Assembly: GCA_964484395.1 (NCBI GenBank)
Contig: CAZAFM010000028.1
Location: forward strand, 1 to 23,861
Length of the DNA stretch: 23,861 nucleotides
Direction: 5' to 3'
From: CAZAFM01 sp964484395
Lineage (GTDB): Bacteria > Campylobacterota > Campylobacteria > Campylobacterales > CAZAFM01
Below the pieces are notes generated by a model. The model saw only the letters and a program-made list of their open reading frames with translations, was not told where the DNA came from and did not search any database. The first letter of the stretch is position 1. Every line of letters begins with the position of its first letter. Below, piece by piece: positions 8,757 to 15,492 of this stretch. The translations under genes and the position numbers were made by a program.

Positions 8757-8765
8757 AGTATAGCA
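8757..8765 (-). promoter_or_regulatory. Candidate extended -10 promoter of flaC
   Basis: On the minus strand TGCTATACT (TG, one base, TATACT) lies 35 bases upstream of the flaC ATG. The -35 region overlaps a small inverted repeat, TTCCA/TGGAA (8773-8777 and 8782-8786), which could be an operator or chance. The rest of the 8723-8804 gap shows no gene. Confidence 0.45.
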
Positions 8766-8804
8766 TAAACTGTTCCACATTTGGAAGTTTTACCCTCAAT
8801 GACC

Positions 8805-10148
8805 TCACACTCTTGATAAAAATCTTTCCAAATAGCGCGTATCTATCCTATTATTTATATAATCGTCATTTTTCATCATCTCTTTATGAAAAGGGATGGT
8901 AGTTTTTATACCCTCTATACTTAGCTCATCTAGCGCTCTTTTCATTCTGTTTATAGCATCACTTCTATCTACTCCCCAAACTATCAGCTTCCCTATCATT
9001 GAGTCATAATATGGTGGCACAAAGTAGCCTCCATATATGTGAGAGTCAAAGCGTACATGCATTCCTCCTGGTACAAAAACCTTCGTTATCTCTCCAGCTG
9101 AAGGCATAAATTTTCTTGGGTCTTCTGCTGTTATTCTACACTCTATGGAGTGCCCACTAAACTTTATATCTTCTTGAGAAAAGAGCGTCTCACCTTCTGC
9201 TATTTTTACCATCCAATCAACTATATCTATACCTGTTATCATCTCTGAAACTGGGTGTTCTACTTGAAGCCTTGTGTTCATCTCCATAAAGTAGAAATTC
9301 TCATCTTTATCAACTAGATACTCAATAGTTCCAGCACCCTCATATCCTATATATTTAGCAGCTTCTAGCGTAGTTTTGTATAGCTTCTGTCTTGTCTCTT
9401 CGGATAAAAAGGTAGATAGTGACTCTTCTATGAGCTTCTGGTGGCGTCTTTGTAAAGAGCAATCTCTATCTCCTAAATGCACTACATTTCCATGCTTATC
9501 AGCTAATATTTGCACTTCAACATGCCTAGGAGAGTCTATAAACTTCTCAATATATATAGATCCATCACCAAAGGAGGCGATAGCTTCAGATTCAGCTGAG
9601 AGAAATGCTTTTTCAACACCCTTGTCATCTTCTACTATCCTCATCCCTTTTCCGCCACCACCACTTGAGGCTTTTAGGATAACAGGATAACCTATCTCTC
9701 CTGCTATTTTTTTGGCTTCATCTACACTATCTAGGGGTTTTGCAGTTCCTGGGACTACCGGAACTCCAGCTTTTATCATAGTCTCTTTGGCTTTTGACTT
9801 GTTTCCCATAAGGGCTATGGTTTTTGCATTTGGACCTATGAACTTTTTTCCATGATGTTCACACACCTCTACAAAGTGTGGATTTTCACTCAAAAACCCA
9901 TACCCTGCAAATATAGCATCACACTCACTTAGCTCAGCTGCAGTTATTATAGCTGGTATATTTAGGTAGCTATCTTTTGCTTTTACTCCACCTATACAGA
10001 CTTTTACATCAGCCATATTTAGGTATGAAGCATCTTTATCACCAACTGAATAGACAGCTACAGCCTCTTTTCCGCTCTCTTTTAAGCTCCTAATAGCCCT
10101 TAAGGCTATCTCACCTCTGTTTGCAATTAGTACTCTTTTTATAGACAT
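8805..10148 (-). CDS. accC: Biotin carboxylase subunit of acetyl-CoA carboxylase
   Basis: AccC uses ATP and bicarbonate to carboxylate the biotin on AccB, the first half of malonyl-CoA synthesis. The N terminus IKRVLIANRGEIALRAIRSL is diagnostic. The ATP-grasp glycine loop is ASSGGGGKGMR, and EMNTRLQVEHPVSE holds the metal and catalytic residues. The length of 447 is normal. The ATG overlaps the accB stop by one base (TAATG), so the two are coupled. No gene follows in the same direction until flaC, which has its own promoter. Confidence 0.97.
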   Translation of the reverse strand: MSIKRVLIANRGEIALRAIRSLKESGKEAVAVYSVGDKDASYLNMADVKVCIGGVKAKDSYLNIPAIITAAELSECDAIFAGYGFLSENPHFVEVCEHHGKKFIGPNAKTIALMGNKSKAKETMIKAGVPVVPGTAKPLDSVDEAKKIAGEIGYPVILKASSGGGGKGMRIVEDDKGVEKAFLSAESEAIASFGDGSIYIEKFIDSPRHVEVQILADKHGNVVHLGDRDCSLQRRHQKLIEESLSTFLSEETRQKLYKTTLEAAKYIGYEGAGTIEYLVDKDENFYFMEMNTRLQVEHPVSEMITGIDIVDWMVKIAEGETLFSQEDIKFSGHSIECRITAEDPRKFMPSAGEITKVFVPGGMHVRFDSHIYGGYFVPPYYDSMIGKLIVWGVDRSDAINRMKRALDELSIEGIKTTIPFHKEMMKNDDYINNRIDTRYLERFLSRV

Positions 10149-10573
10149 TAGACTCTCTCTATCTCAAAAAGAGGCGTGTTAAATTCTATAGGTTGACCAT
10201 CTTCTACCATTATAGCCACTATCTTGCAGTCAAACTCTGCTTCTATCTCATTCATAATCTTCATAGCTTCAATTATAGCTATAGGCTGACCTTTTTTTAT
10301 CACATCACCCACTTGCAAAAAAGGTTGAGATGTTGGTGAGGGAGCTTGATAATATGTGCCTACCATAGGTGAAACTATCATTTCTCCCCGTTTTTTGGGC
10401 GCCTCTTGTTGTTCTGTAGTTGCTACTTCCTCTTTTATTTTTACCCTAGGAGAACTACTTACAACTAAATCTTTTTCAAGAGTCAAAGAGAAGCCTTCCT
10501 CCTCTAGCTTTAGCTTGCTTAGTTCACCACTATTAAAAATATCTACAATCTCATTTAGTTTAGCACTATCCAT
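10148..10573 (-). CDS. accB: Biotin carboxyl carrier protein of acetyl-CoA carboxylase
   Basis: The C-terminal biotinyl domain carries the site EAMKIMNEIEAEF, with K105 as the biotin acceptor. It is preceded by the family motif VSPMVGTYYQAPSP and a short linker (about 40-62). The N-terminal segment (1-35) is the usual AccC-binding region. The length of 141 is typical. An AAGGATGG stretch precedes the ATG. It is the first gene of the accBC operon, transcribed away from dcd. Confidence 0.96.
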   Translation of the reverse strand: MDSAKLNEIVDIFNSGELSKLKLEEEGFSLTLEKDLVVSSSPRVKIKEEVATTEQQEAPKKRGEMIVSPMVGTYYQAPSPTSQPFLQVGDVIKKGQPIAIIEAMKIMNEIEAEFDCKIVAIMVEDGQPIEFNTPLFEIERV

Positions 10574-10609
10574 AAACCATCCTTAGAACTTAAAATAAAT
10601 CTTGATTGA

Positions 10610-10618
10610 ATATTAACA
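10610..10618 (-). promoter_or_regulatory. Candidate promoter of accBC
   Basis: On the minus strand TGTTAATAT (TG, one base, TAATAT) lies 37 bases upstream of the accB ATG within very AT-rich DNA. The -10 is weak and no -35 is clear, so this is a tentative call. Confidence 0.3.
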
Positions 10619-10640
10619 AAATATAACTTTAGGACATCCT

Positions 10641-10649
10641 TGATACAAT
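10641..10649 (+). promoter_or_regulatory. Candidate extended -10 promoter of dcd
   Basis: TGATACAAT (TG, A, TACAAT) is identical to the motif before the chemosensory operon at 14318-14326. If used, transcription would start near 10656, leaving a leader of about 158 bases before dcd that contains the inverted-repeat array. Confidence 0.45.
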
Positions 10650-10655
10650 TACAAA

Positions 10656-10800
10656 GCACAAAGAGTGCGTGAGCCTACTGCTGAAGATTCAAGCGTTGCG
10701 ACAATTCCGCAACGAAGTGAGGACAAAACAGCGTTAGCATAGCCTTAAGGAACTTGTTTCTTAAGGCGTATCATTGAGTTCTGCAAGAACTCTATTAATA
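10656..10800 (+). repeat. Inverted-repeat array: possible structured leader of dcd or dispersed intergenic element
   Basis: Four hairpins occur in 145 bases. GCAC/GTGC is at 10656-10659 and 10665-10668. CGTTGCG/CGCAACG is a perfect 7-bp stem with a 7-base loop (10694-10700 and 10708-10714). GCCTTAAGGAA/TTTCTTAAGGC is 11 bp with one G-U pair and a CTTG loop (10742-10752 and 10757-10767). GAGTTCT/AGAACTC is at 10776-10782 and 10786-10792. An outer helix CTACTGCTG/CAGCGTTAG (10675-10683 and 10729-10737, one mismatch and one wobble) could enclose the second hairpin. No U-run follows, so it is not a plain terminator. It does not match a riboswitch class I know. A dispersed palindromic repeat is equally possible. 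Confidence 0.6.
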
Positions 10801-10813
10801 GAATGGAGATAAA

Positions 10814-11374
10814 ATGGGATTAAAAGCTGATTGCTGGATAAAAGAGATGTCACTTAAGCATAATATGATTGAGCCTTTCTGTGATGACCAAGTCGGGAAG
10901 GGTGTGATTAGCTACGGGCTAAGCTCTTATGGGTATGATATAAGAGTTAGTGATGAGTTTAAGATATTTACAAACATAAATGCTACTGTCGTTGACCCAA
11001 AAAACTTTGATAGAGCAAATGTTGTGGATTTTAAAGGGGAGATTTGCATCATTCCACCAAACTCCTTTGCACTTGCAAGAACTGTTGAGTATATGAAAAT
11101 TCCTAGAGATGTACTTGCTATATGTCTAGGAAAAAGCACCTATGCAAGATGTGGAATTATTGTCAATGTCACCCCTTTTGAGCCTGAGTTTGAGGGGCAT
11201 ATCACTATAGAGATAAGTAATACAACTCCACTTCCTGCTAAAATATATGCAAATGAAGGTATAGCTCAGGTGCTTTTCTTACAAGGTGATGAGGACTGTA
11301 AGATTAGCTATAAAGACAAAAAAGGCAAATATCAAAGACAAGAGGGAATAACCCTCCCTAGGATTCTCTCCTAG
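10814..11374 (+). CDS. dcd: dCTP deaminase
   Basis: Dcd deaminates dCTP to dUTP, feeding dTMP synthesis. The 186-residue protein shows SSYGYDIRVSDEF, IPPNSFALARTVEY, the catalytic segment CLGKSTYARCGI (Ser and Arg), and EGHITIEISNTTPL with the catalytic Glu. GGAG at 10805-10808 fits the ATG. The gene stands alone, facing away from accB and convergent with a response regulator whose stop is only three bases away. Its long leader holds the inverted-repeat array. Monofunctional deaminase is most likely, and the bifunctional deaminase/dUTPase form cannot be ruled out by eye. Confidence 0.96.
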   Translation: MGLKADCWIKEMSLKHNMIEPFCDDQVGKGVISYGLSSYGYDIRVSDEFKIFTNINATVVDPKNFDRANVVDFKGEICIIPPNSFALARTVEYMKIPRDVLAICLGKSTYARCGIIVNVTPFEPEFEGHITIEISNTTPLPAKIYANEGIAQVLFLQGDEDCKISYKDKKGKYQRQEGITLPRILS

Positions 11375-11375
11375 G
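11357..11375. terminator. Short perfect hairpin at the dcd / response regulator convergence
   Basis: CCTAGGA and TCCTAGG (11357-11363 and 11369-11375) form a 7-bp stem with a 5-base loop over the dcd stop codon. It lies three bases from the convergent gene's stop. There is no poly-T tail on either strand, so termination is only a guess from position. Confidence 0.35.
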
Positions 11376-11377
11376 AT

Positions 11378-12673
11378 TTAGAAAAACTCAATATCATCCT
11401 CACCATCATCCTCTTGAGCTTTACCTTCTAGTAGATTCTCTATTTGAAGGACTGAACTTAGTAGAGAGCTATCTAGATAGTGAATATCTTGTGTATCTTT
11501 TGTAATAAAAAGAGTCTTCTGCCAAGTAGTAAGGTCTGAGATAAACCCATCCAAAAATCGTATCAATACTGCCATCTTGTCATCATCAACATTATAAGAC
11601 TCAATATTAAGTAGCATTTTTTCCAGAGTAAAAATAGAGTGTGAGAGATGGGCAAACTCAAGTAGCTCCTCCATAACAAGAGCGTATGAGTGGAATATTT
11701 CAGCTATCGCATTTAGGAGTTTTGTGTTTTTGCTCCTCTCAAACTCAAAAAGTGTAGCATCAAGGTTATCACTTAACTCATCTAGCTCTTCAGCCCTTAG
11801 AGCAACATTTAGAGGAGTTTGTTCTAAAAACTCAGTAGCACTTACCTTTTCGGTGTGTGTTTTTCTGAGTATCTCTTTGTTCTCACTGCTTATACTCCCA
11901 CTAGCTTCTACTACTTCAATCACCTCTTTTACTTTGTTTAGCATAAAAGAGAGTTTTCTATCTTCTAAGATGAACTTTCCATCAGGATAGTGCTTCACCA
12001 ATATATTCCTAAGTGTAACCTCATCAACTATCTCTACACCTATAAGGGTGATAAACATATTTGTAGAACTCTCTTCTTTTGCGATGTTTATATATCTACC
12101 TTTTTCAAGTAGAAAAGCCGAAATAGCATAAACAATCCTAATACAATCACTCAAACTTGCGACCTTTTTGTCTCCATCTGCTAAAAAGTACTCCCAAGCT
12201 TCTGCAATGCCACTTTTATCATATATTCTGAACATTGTGTAGCGGTTAAAAACCTCTTTACTAAATAGATTTATTGCATTATCATCATAAGGTTCTTTAT
12301 TCCTAAGGGCTGTTAGCTCAAGATAGTTTTTGACTCGCTTTTCAAAAACATTTGCATCAATTGGCTTTGTGATATAGTCTTCACACCCACTTCTTATCAT
12401 CTCCTCTTTACTTGTCTCATCATCTAGGGCTGAAACTGCTATTATCATAATTTTTGGATGAAGCGCTCTTATCTGCTTTGTGGCCTCTATCCCATCCATT
12501 ACAGGCATCATAATGTCCATAAAAATTATATCAATAAGCTCTTCTTGGGATATTTTTAGAGCCTCTTTACCATTTTTTGCACTTAGAACCTTTACATCAT
12601 CAAACTCCTCTAGCAAAAGCTCCAATGTCATTCTGTTGTCGCTATTATCATCCACTATAAGTATTTTTCTCAC
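11378..12673 (-). CDS. Response regulator with large unrecognised C-terminal region
   Basis: Residues 1-120 are a complete receiver domain: acidic pocket D8/D9, phospho-acceptor D53 in FMDIMMP, Ser81, and K103 in TKP. The remaining 310 residues are mostly helical, rich in Leu, Glu and Asp, with the acidic end DDGEDDIEFF. I see no DNA-binding, GGDEF, EAL or HD motif. It may be a protein-interaction or phosphatase-like output module. The start is GTG at 12671-12673 with AAGGAGA upstream. It follows the PAS kinase gene by 57 bases and is probably its partner. It ends three bases from dcd. Confidence 0.85.
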   Translation of the reverse strand: MRKILIVDDNSDNRMTLELLLEEFDDVKVLSAKNGKEALKISQEELIDIIFMDIMMPVMDGIEATKQIRALHPKIMIIAVSALDDETSKEEMIRSGCEDYITKPIDANVFEKRVKNYLELTALRNKEPYDDNAINLFSKEVFNRYTMFRIYDKSGIAEAWEYFLADGDKKVASLSDCIRIVYAISAFLLEKGRYINIAKEESSTNMFITLIGVEIVDEVTLRNILVKHYPDGKFILEDRKLSFMLNKVKEVIEVVEASGSISSENKEILRKTHTEKVSATEFLEQTPLNVALRAEELDELSDNLDATLFEFERSKNTKLLNAIAEIFHSYALVMEELLEFAHLSHSIFTLEKMLLNIESYNVDDDKMAVLIRFLDGFISDLTTWQKTLFITKDTQDIHYLDSSLLSSVLQIENLLEGKAQEDDGEDDIEFF

Positions 12674-12695
12674 TAAAAAATCTCCTTTTTTAACA

Positions 12696-12732
12696 AGTCA
12701 AAACAACTCCTTGGCGAAGTGCTCTTTTGACT
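12696..12732. repeat. Inverted repeat between kinase and response regulator, related to the dcd-leader element
   Basis: Perfect 8-bp arms AGTCAAAA (12696-12703) and TTTTGACT (12725-12732) flank a core that reads ACAACTCC, four bases, CGAAGTG on the plus strand. The dcd-leader array has ACAATTCC, four bases, CGAAGTG (10701-10719) with the same spacing. The right arm covers the kinase stop codon. It could be an intra-operon stem-loop that tunes expression of the downstream regulator. Confidence 0.55.
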
Positions 12733-14239
12733 AGTTGCTCTTTTTTAAATGCACCCTTGTGCCACCTAGTTTTTTACTATCGCCTAGCTCAATCTCAAAC
12801 TCCAAAAGGTCACTTAGTAGCTTTACAAGATATAGACCTACGCCTGTTCCTTTTTTGCTCTTGTTTAGGTAGCTGATACTATCTTGACCAAAAAGCTCAA
12901 AGACTTTGGATTTCTCCTGAATACCTTTTCCATTATCCTCTATTGTCAGATTATATGCTCCATTCTCTTCATAATCACTTATATAGACCCTTCCATTTCC
13001 ATATTTTATGGCATTAGAAATGATATTATTAACTATCTGAGTAAACTTACCGTAATCTGTAAGCAATTTCTGTTCGTTTTTCAAATCAAGCTCCACAGAT
13101 ACCTCTTCAGCACTATCATCAAGCCTAAACTTACTAACAACATATTCAATAACCTCAGCTGGCAGAAAAGACTCTTTTTCAACACTCATTTTTTCTGAGC
13201 GTATTTTGGCAATATCAAGTATGTTGTTGACCATGGTGTATATATCAGATGAGTTTGCTTTTATGGATTTTAAAAGATACTCTATTTTATTACTATCTAT
13301 TTTATCTAGTTTTGTAATGTTCTTTAATAGATACTCTGAAAAATTTGTTATTGCATTTAGCGGTGTCTTTAGCTCATGAGTAAAAAGAACCAAAAATGAG
13401 TCTTTTGCACTGTTTATCTCTTGTAGAATTCTTCTATCTTCCTCTGCTTTTCTAATCTTCTTCTCTTGAGATTCTCTCTCAAGTCTTAGCTTCTCAAGCT
13501 CTGTAACATCTTCACGAATTGCCATAAATTCTGAAATCTCCCCATCTTCATCAAGTATTGGAAAGATGTTTGACCTTGCTATGAACTCCTCTCCATTTTT
13601 TGCTCTGTTTTTGATAACTCCCTGCCATACTTTCTTCTCATTAATAGTAGTCCACAACTCTTTAAACACGGAATCATCCATATCTTTATGTCTTACAATA
13701 TTATGCTTCTTACCGATAAGCTCATCCTCACTATAACCAGATATTTCGCAAAACTTATCATTTACAAATGTTATGTATCCATCCCTATCTGTTTTAGTTA
13801 CAATAAAAAAGTTCAAAAGTGCACTATTGTGCTGGTTGGCTATGTAGAGGTTTTTCTCATTTTCGACATTTCTTATTGTTTTTTGAATAACCCTATCTAT
13901 CTGCTTCCTCTGAAAAGGCTTTACAAGATAGCTCTCAACCCCAAGCTCTATAGCTTTTAGCAAAGAGGTACTCTCATCAAAAGCACTCATAATAACTATC
14001 TTAACATTCTCATCTACCTCTTTTATCTTCTCAGTTAACTCAAGCCCATCTAGTTTTGGCATATATAAGTCAGTAATAACAATATCAGGCCTCTTTTGTA
14101 AAAAAAGCTCATAAGCCTCTTCTCCATTAGTTGCTGAGATAACTCTAACATGCTTTGAAACATAAGTAGATGTAACCTTTAATATGGATTCATCATCATC
14201 ACATATTAAAGCTACTATTTCGTCATTTTCGTATGCCAT
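12731..14239 (-). CDS. REC-PAS-histidine kinase with Aer-like PAS domain
   Basis: The domain order, numbered from the upstream TTG at 14245, is as follows. A receiver domain occupies 1-128 (D59, K109). An Aer-type PAS domain spans about 140-250. A coiled segment follows, then HisKA with H290 in FTHELKTPLN. The HATPase shows NNIISNAIKYG, EDNGKGI and KGTGVGLYLV. It has no membrane segment, so it is a cytoplasmic kinase. The PAS domain contains NIVRHKDM followed by LW, resembling the flavin-binding PAS of the aerotaxis receptor Aer, so it may sense redox or oxygen state. The ATG at 14237-14239 has AAGG ten bases upstream and is preferred over the TTG two codons earlier. It is likely co-transcribed with the regulator downstream. 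Confidence 0.9.
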   Translation of the reverse strand: MAYENDEIVALICDDDESILKVTSTYVSKHVRVISATNGEEAYELFLQKRPDIVITDLYMPKLDGLELTEKIKEVDENVKIVIMSAFDESTSLLKAIELGVESYLVKPFQRKQIDRVIQKTIRNVENEKNLYIANQHNSALLNFFIVTKTDRDGYITFVNDKFCEISGYSEDELIGKKHNIVRHKDMDDSVFKELWTTINEKKVWQGVIKNRAKNGEEFIARSNIFPILDEDGEISEFMAIREDVTELEKLRLERESQEKKIRKAEEDRRILQEINSAKDSFLVLFTHELKTPLNAITNFSEYLLKNITKLDKIDSNKIEYLLKSIKANSSDIYTMVNNILDIAKIRSEKMSVEKESFLPAEVIEYVVSKFRLDDSAEEVSVELDLKNEQKLLTDYGKFTQIVNNIISNAIKYGNGRVYISDYEENGAYNLTIEDNGKGIQEKSKVFELFGQDSISYLNKSKKGTGVGLYLVKLLSDLLEFEIELGDSKKLGGTRVHLKKSN

Positions 14240-14317
14240 AATCAATTAACCTTTGTATTAATCAAGCTTTTTGTTTTTTGTGATACTATAGTGCCATAAT
14301 ATATTTTATATAAAGTT

Positions 14318-14326
14318 TGATACAAT
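14318..14326 (+). promoter_or_regulatory. Candidate extended -10 promoter of the chemosensory operon
   Basis: TGATACAAT lies 37 bases before the GTG of the first gene and is the same string found before dcd. The upstream 20 bases are AT-rich with no clear -35. The 14240-14363 gap is divergent. On the minus strand a TATAGT at 14284-14289 could serve the kinase gene. Confidence 0.5.
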
Positions 14327-14363
14327 AGCACAAGAAGAAAATAAAAGCTAAAGGAGAGTTCTA

Positions 14364-14750
14364 GTGTCTAAGAATGTAATAATAGTAGATGACTCAAAGA
14401 CAATCATAGCTACTGCCGAAATGGCACTTGACCCAATGGTTCAAGAAGGGATAATAAACTTCAAGGCATACACAAATCCAGATGAACTACTAAGTGACCT
14501 TCAGCAAGAGATTGTTGATTTTGACCTTTTGATAAGCGATATCAATATGCCTCAGATGAACGGGCTAGATCTATCAGCTGAGATAAAGAAAATAGAGAGG
14601 CTAAAGAAAAAGCCTATCTTAATCCTAACCACTGAAAGTAGCGCAGAGATGAAACAAAGAGGTAAAAGTATCGGCGTGACAGGTTGGATGGTTAAGCCTT
14701 TTGATGGAAACAAGCTTGCAAAATCAGTTAAGATGGTTCTTGGACTATAG
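14364..14750 (+). CDS. CheY-like single-domain response regulator
   Basis: This 128-residue receiver-only protein has acidic pocket D9/D10, phospho-acceptor D59 (LLISDINMP), T90 in ILTTESS, and K111 in GWMVKPFD. The stretch from TTESSAEMKQRGK to VKPF is typical of CheY proteins encoded within chemosensory operons. It should take phosphate from the CheA three genes downstream and act on a motor or another target. The start is GTG with AAGGAG upstream (14351-14356). Its stop abuts the cheW ATG with no gap. Whether it binds the flagellar switch or acts as a phosphate sink cannot be told from sequence. Confidence 0.9.
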   Translation: MSKNVIIVDDSKTIIATAEMALDPMVQEGIINFKAYTNPDELLSDLQQEIVDFDLLISDINMPQMNGLDLSAEIKKIERLKKKPILILTTESSAEMKQRGKSIGVTGWMVKPFDGNKLAKSVKMVLGL

Positions 14751-15224
14751 ATGAGTGCAGAGTCTATAAATAACGGGGAAAAGACAAGACTTTTGACCTT
14801 TTATCTCACTGATGAGCTCTATGCTATAGAGATTATCAACATAAAAGAGATTATCGCATACACAAAACCTACCAAAATCCCAAAAACTCCAGATTTTTTA
14901 GTAGGTGTGATAAATCTTAGAGGTAATATCATACCTGTAGCAGACTTAAGAGCTAGATTTATGATGCCAAAAAATGAAGATTCATCAAATGGTGCCATAG
15001 TCATCACAACCCTAAAGGGTGTAAATCTTGGATTTGTTGTTGATAATGTAGAGGAAGTTCTGCCAACTGAATCCTCTATGTACTCAGATACTCCGAAGTT
15101 CAACACATCAATAGACTCAGACTATATCAAAAGTATGGTAAGGTATGAAGAGAGTGTTATTATGCTACTAAACCTCGACTCTCTTTTTAGTGATAAAGAC
15201 TTAGAAAACCTAGAAGGACTCTAA
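14751..15224 (+). CDS. cheW: Chemotaxis coupling protein CheW
   Basis: CheW links receptors to the CheA kinase at the membrane array. The 157-residue protein is a single CheW domain: LLTFYLTDELYAIEIINIKEI at the start, PDFLVGVINLRGNIIPVADLR with the conserved NLRG motif, and GFVVDNVEEVL near residue 100. No receiver domain is attached, so it is not CheV. It starts directly after the CheY-like stop and ends two bases before the STAS-like gene, so the first four genes are tightly packed. Confidence 0.95.
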   Translation: MSAESINNGEKTRLLTFYLTDELYAIEIINIKEIIAYTKPTKIPKTPDFLVGVINLRGNIIPVADLRARFMMPKNEDSSNGAIVITTLKGVNLGFVVDNVEEVLPTESSMYSDTPKFNTSIDSDYIKSMVRYEESVIMLLNLDSLFSDKDLENLEGL

Positions 15225-15226
15225 TT

Positions 15227-15490
15227 ATGTTTAATATAGATGGTGATGTTTTGATTCTTGATTTCTCTCTTGGCTATGAGGAGTGTGCAGAACTACAAGA
15301 GTTTTTGAAAGATAAGCTAAAATACCTCTCAAGAATAGAGTTTGAACAAGACAGCGGTGAAGATACTCCTTCCTCGGCTCTAGTAGCACTTCTACTATCT
15401 ATCAAAAAAAGCTATGAAAACATAGAGATTCCCGCTTTGCAAGATGGATTTGAGAGCAACTTTTTTGGCAAAATCAAGATAGCAGGTTAA
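15227..15490 (+). CDS. Small STAS-like protein in the chemosensory operon
   Basis: The 87-residue protein has a strand-helix layout beginning FNIDGDVLILDFSL. The segment DTPSSALVALLLSIKKSYEN resembles the phosphorylatable loop and helix of STAS domains (anti-anti-sigma type, usually DSSGLxxLL). The similarity is weak and the normal Asp-Ser-Ser spacing is altered, so a true phosphorylation switch is uncertain. Its place between cheW and cheA, two bases from each, argues that it works in this signalling complex. It is short for a STAS domain (usually about 100). Confidence 0.65.
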   Translation: MFNIDGDVLILDFSLGYEECAELQEFLKDKLKYLSRIEFEQDSGEDTPSSALVALLLSIKKSYENIEIPALQDGFESNFFGKIKIAG

Positions 15491-15492
15491 GC

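Noticed and set aside
8723..8804. Sigma-28 or sigma-54 promoter upstream of flaC
   Set aside because: I found neither a sigma-28 type box nor a GG-N10-GC pattern; only an extended -10 box is visible.
10665..10742. A 25-codon GTG-to-TAG reading frame inside the dcd leader array
   Set aside because: It has no ribosome binding site, its codons fall on the hairpin arms, and all three frames give equally unconvincing peptides.
10656..10800. Known riboswitch, SRP RNA, tmRNA or RNase P RNA upstream of dcd
   Set aside because: None of their conserved core sequences is present.
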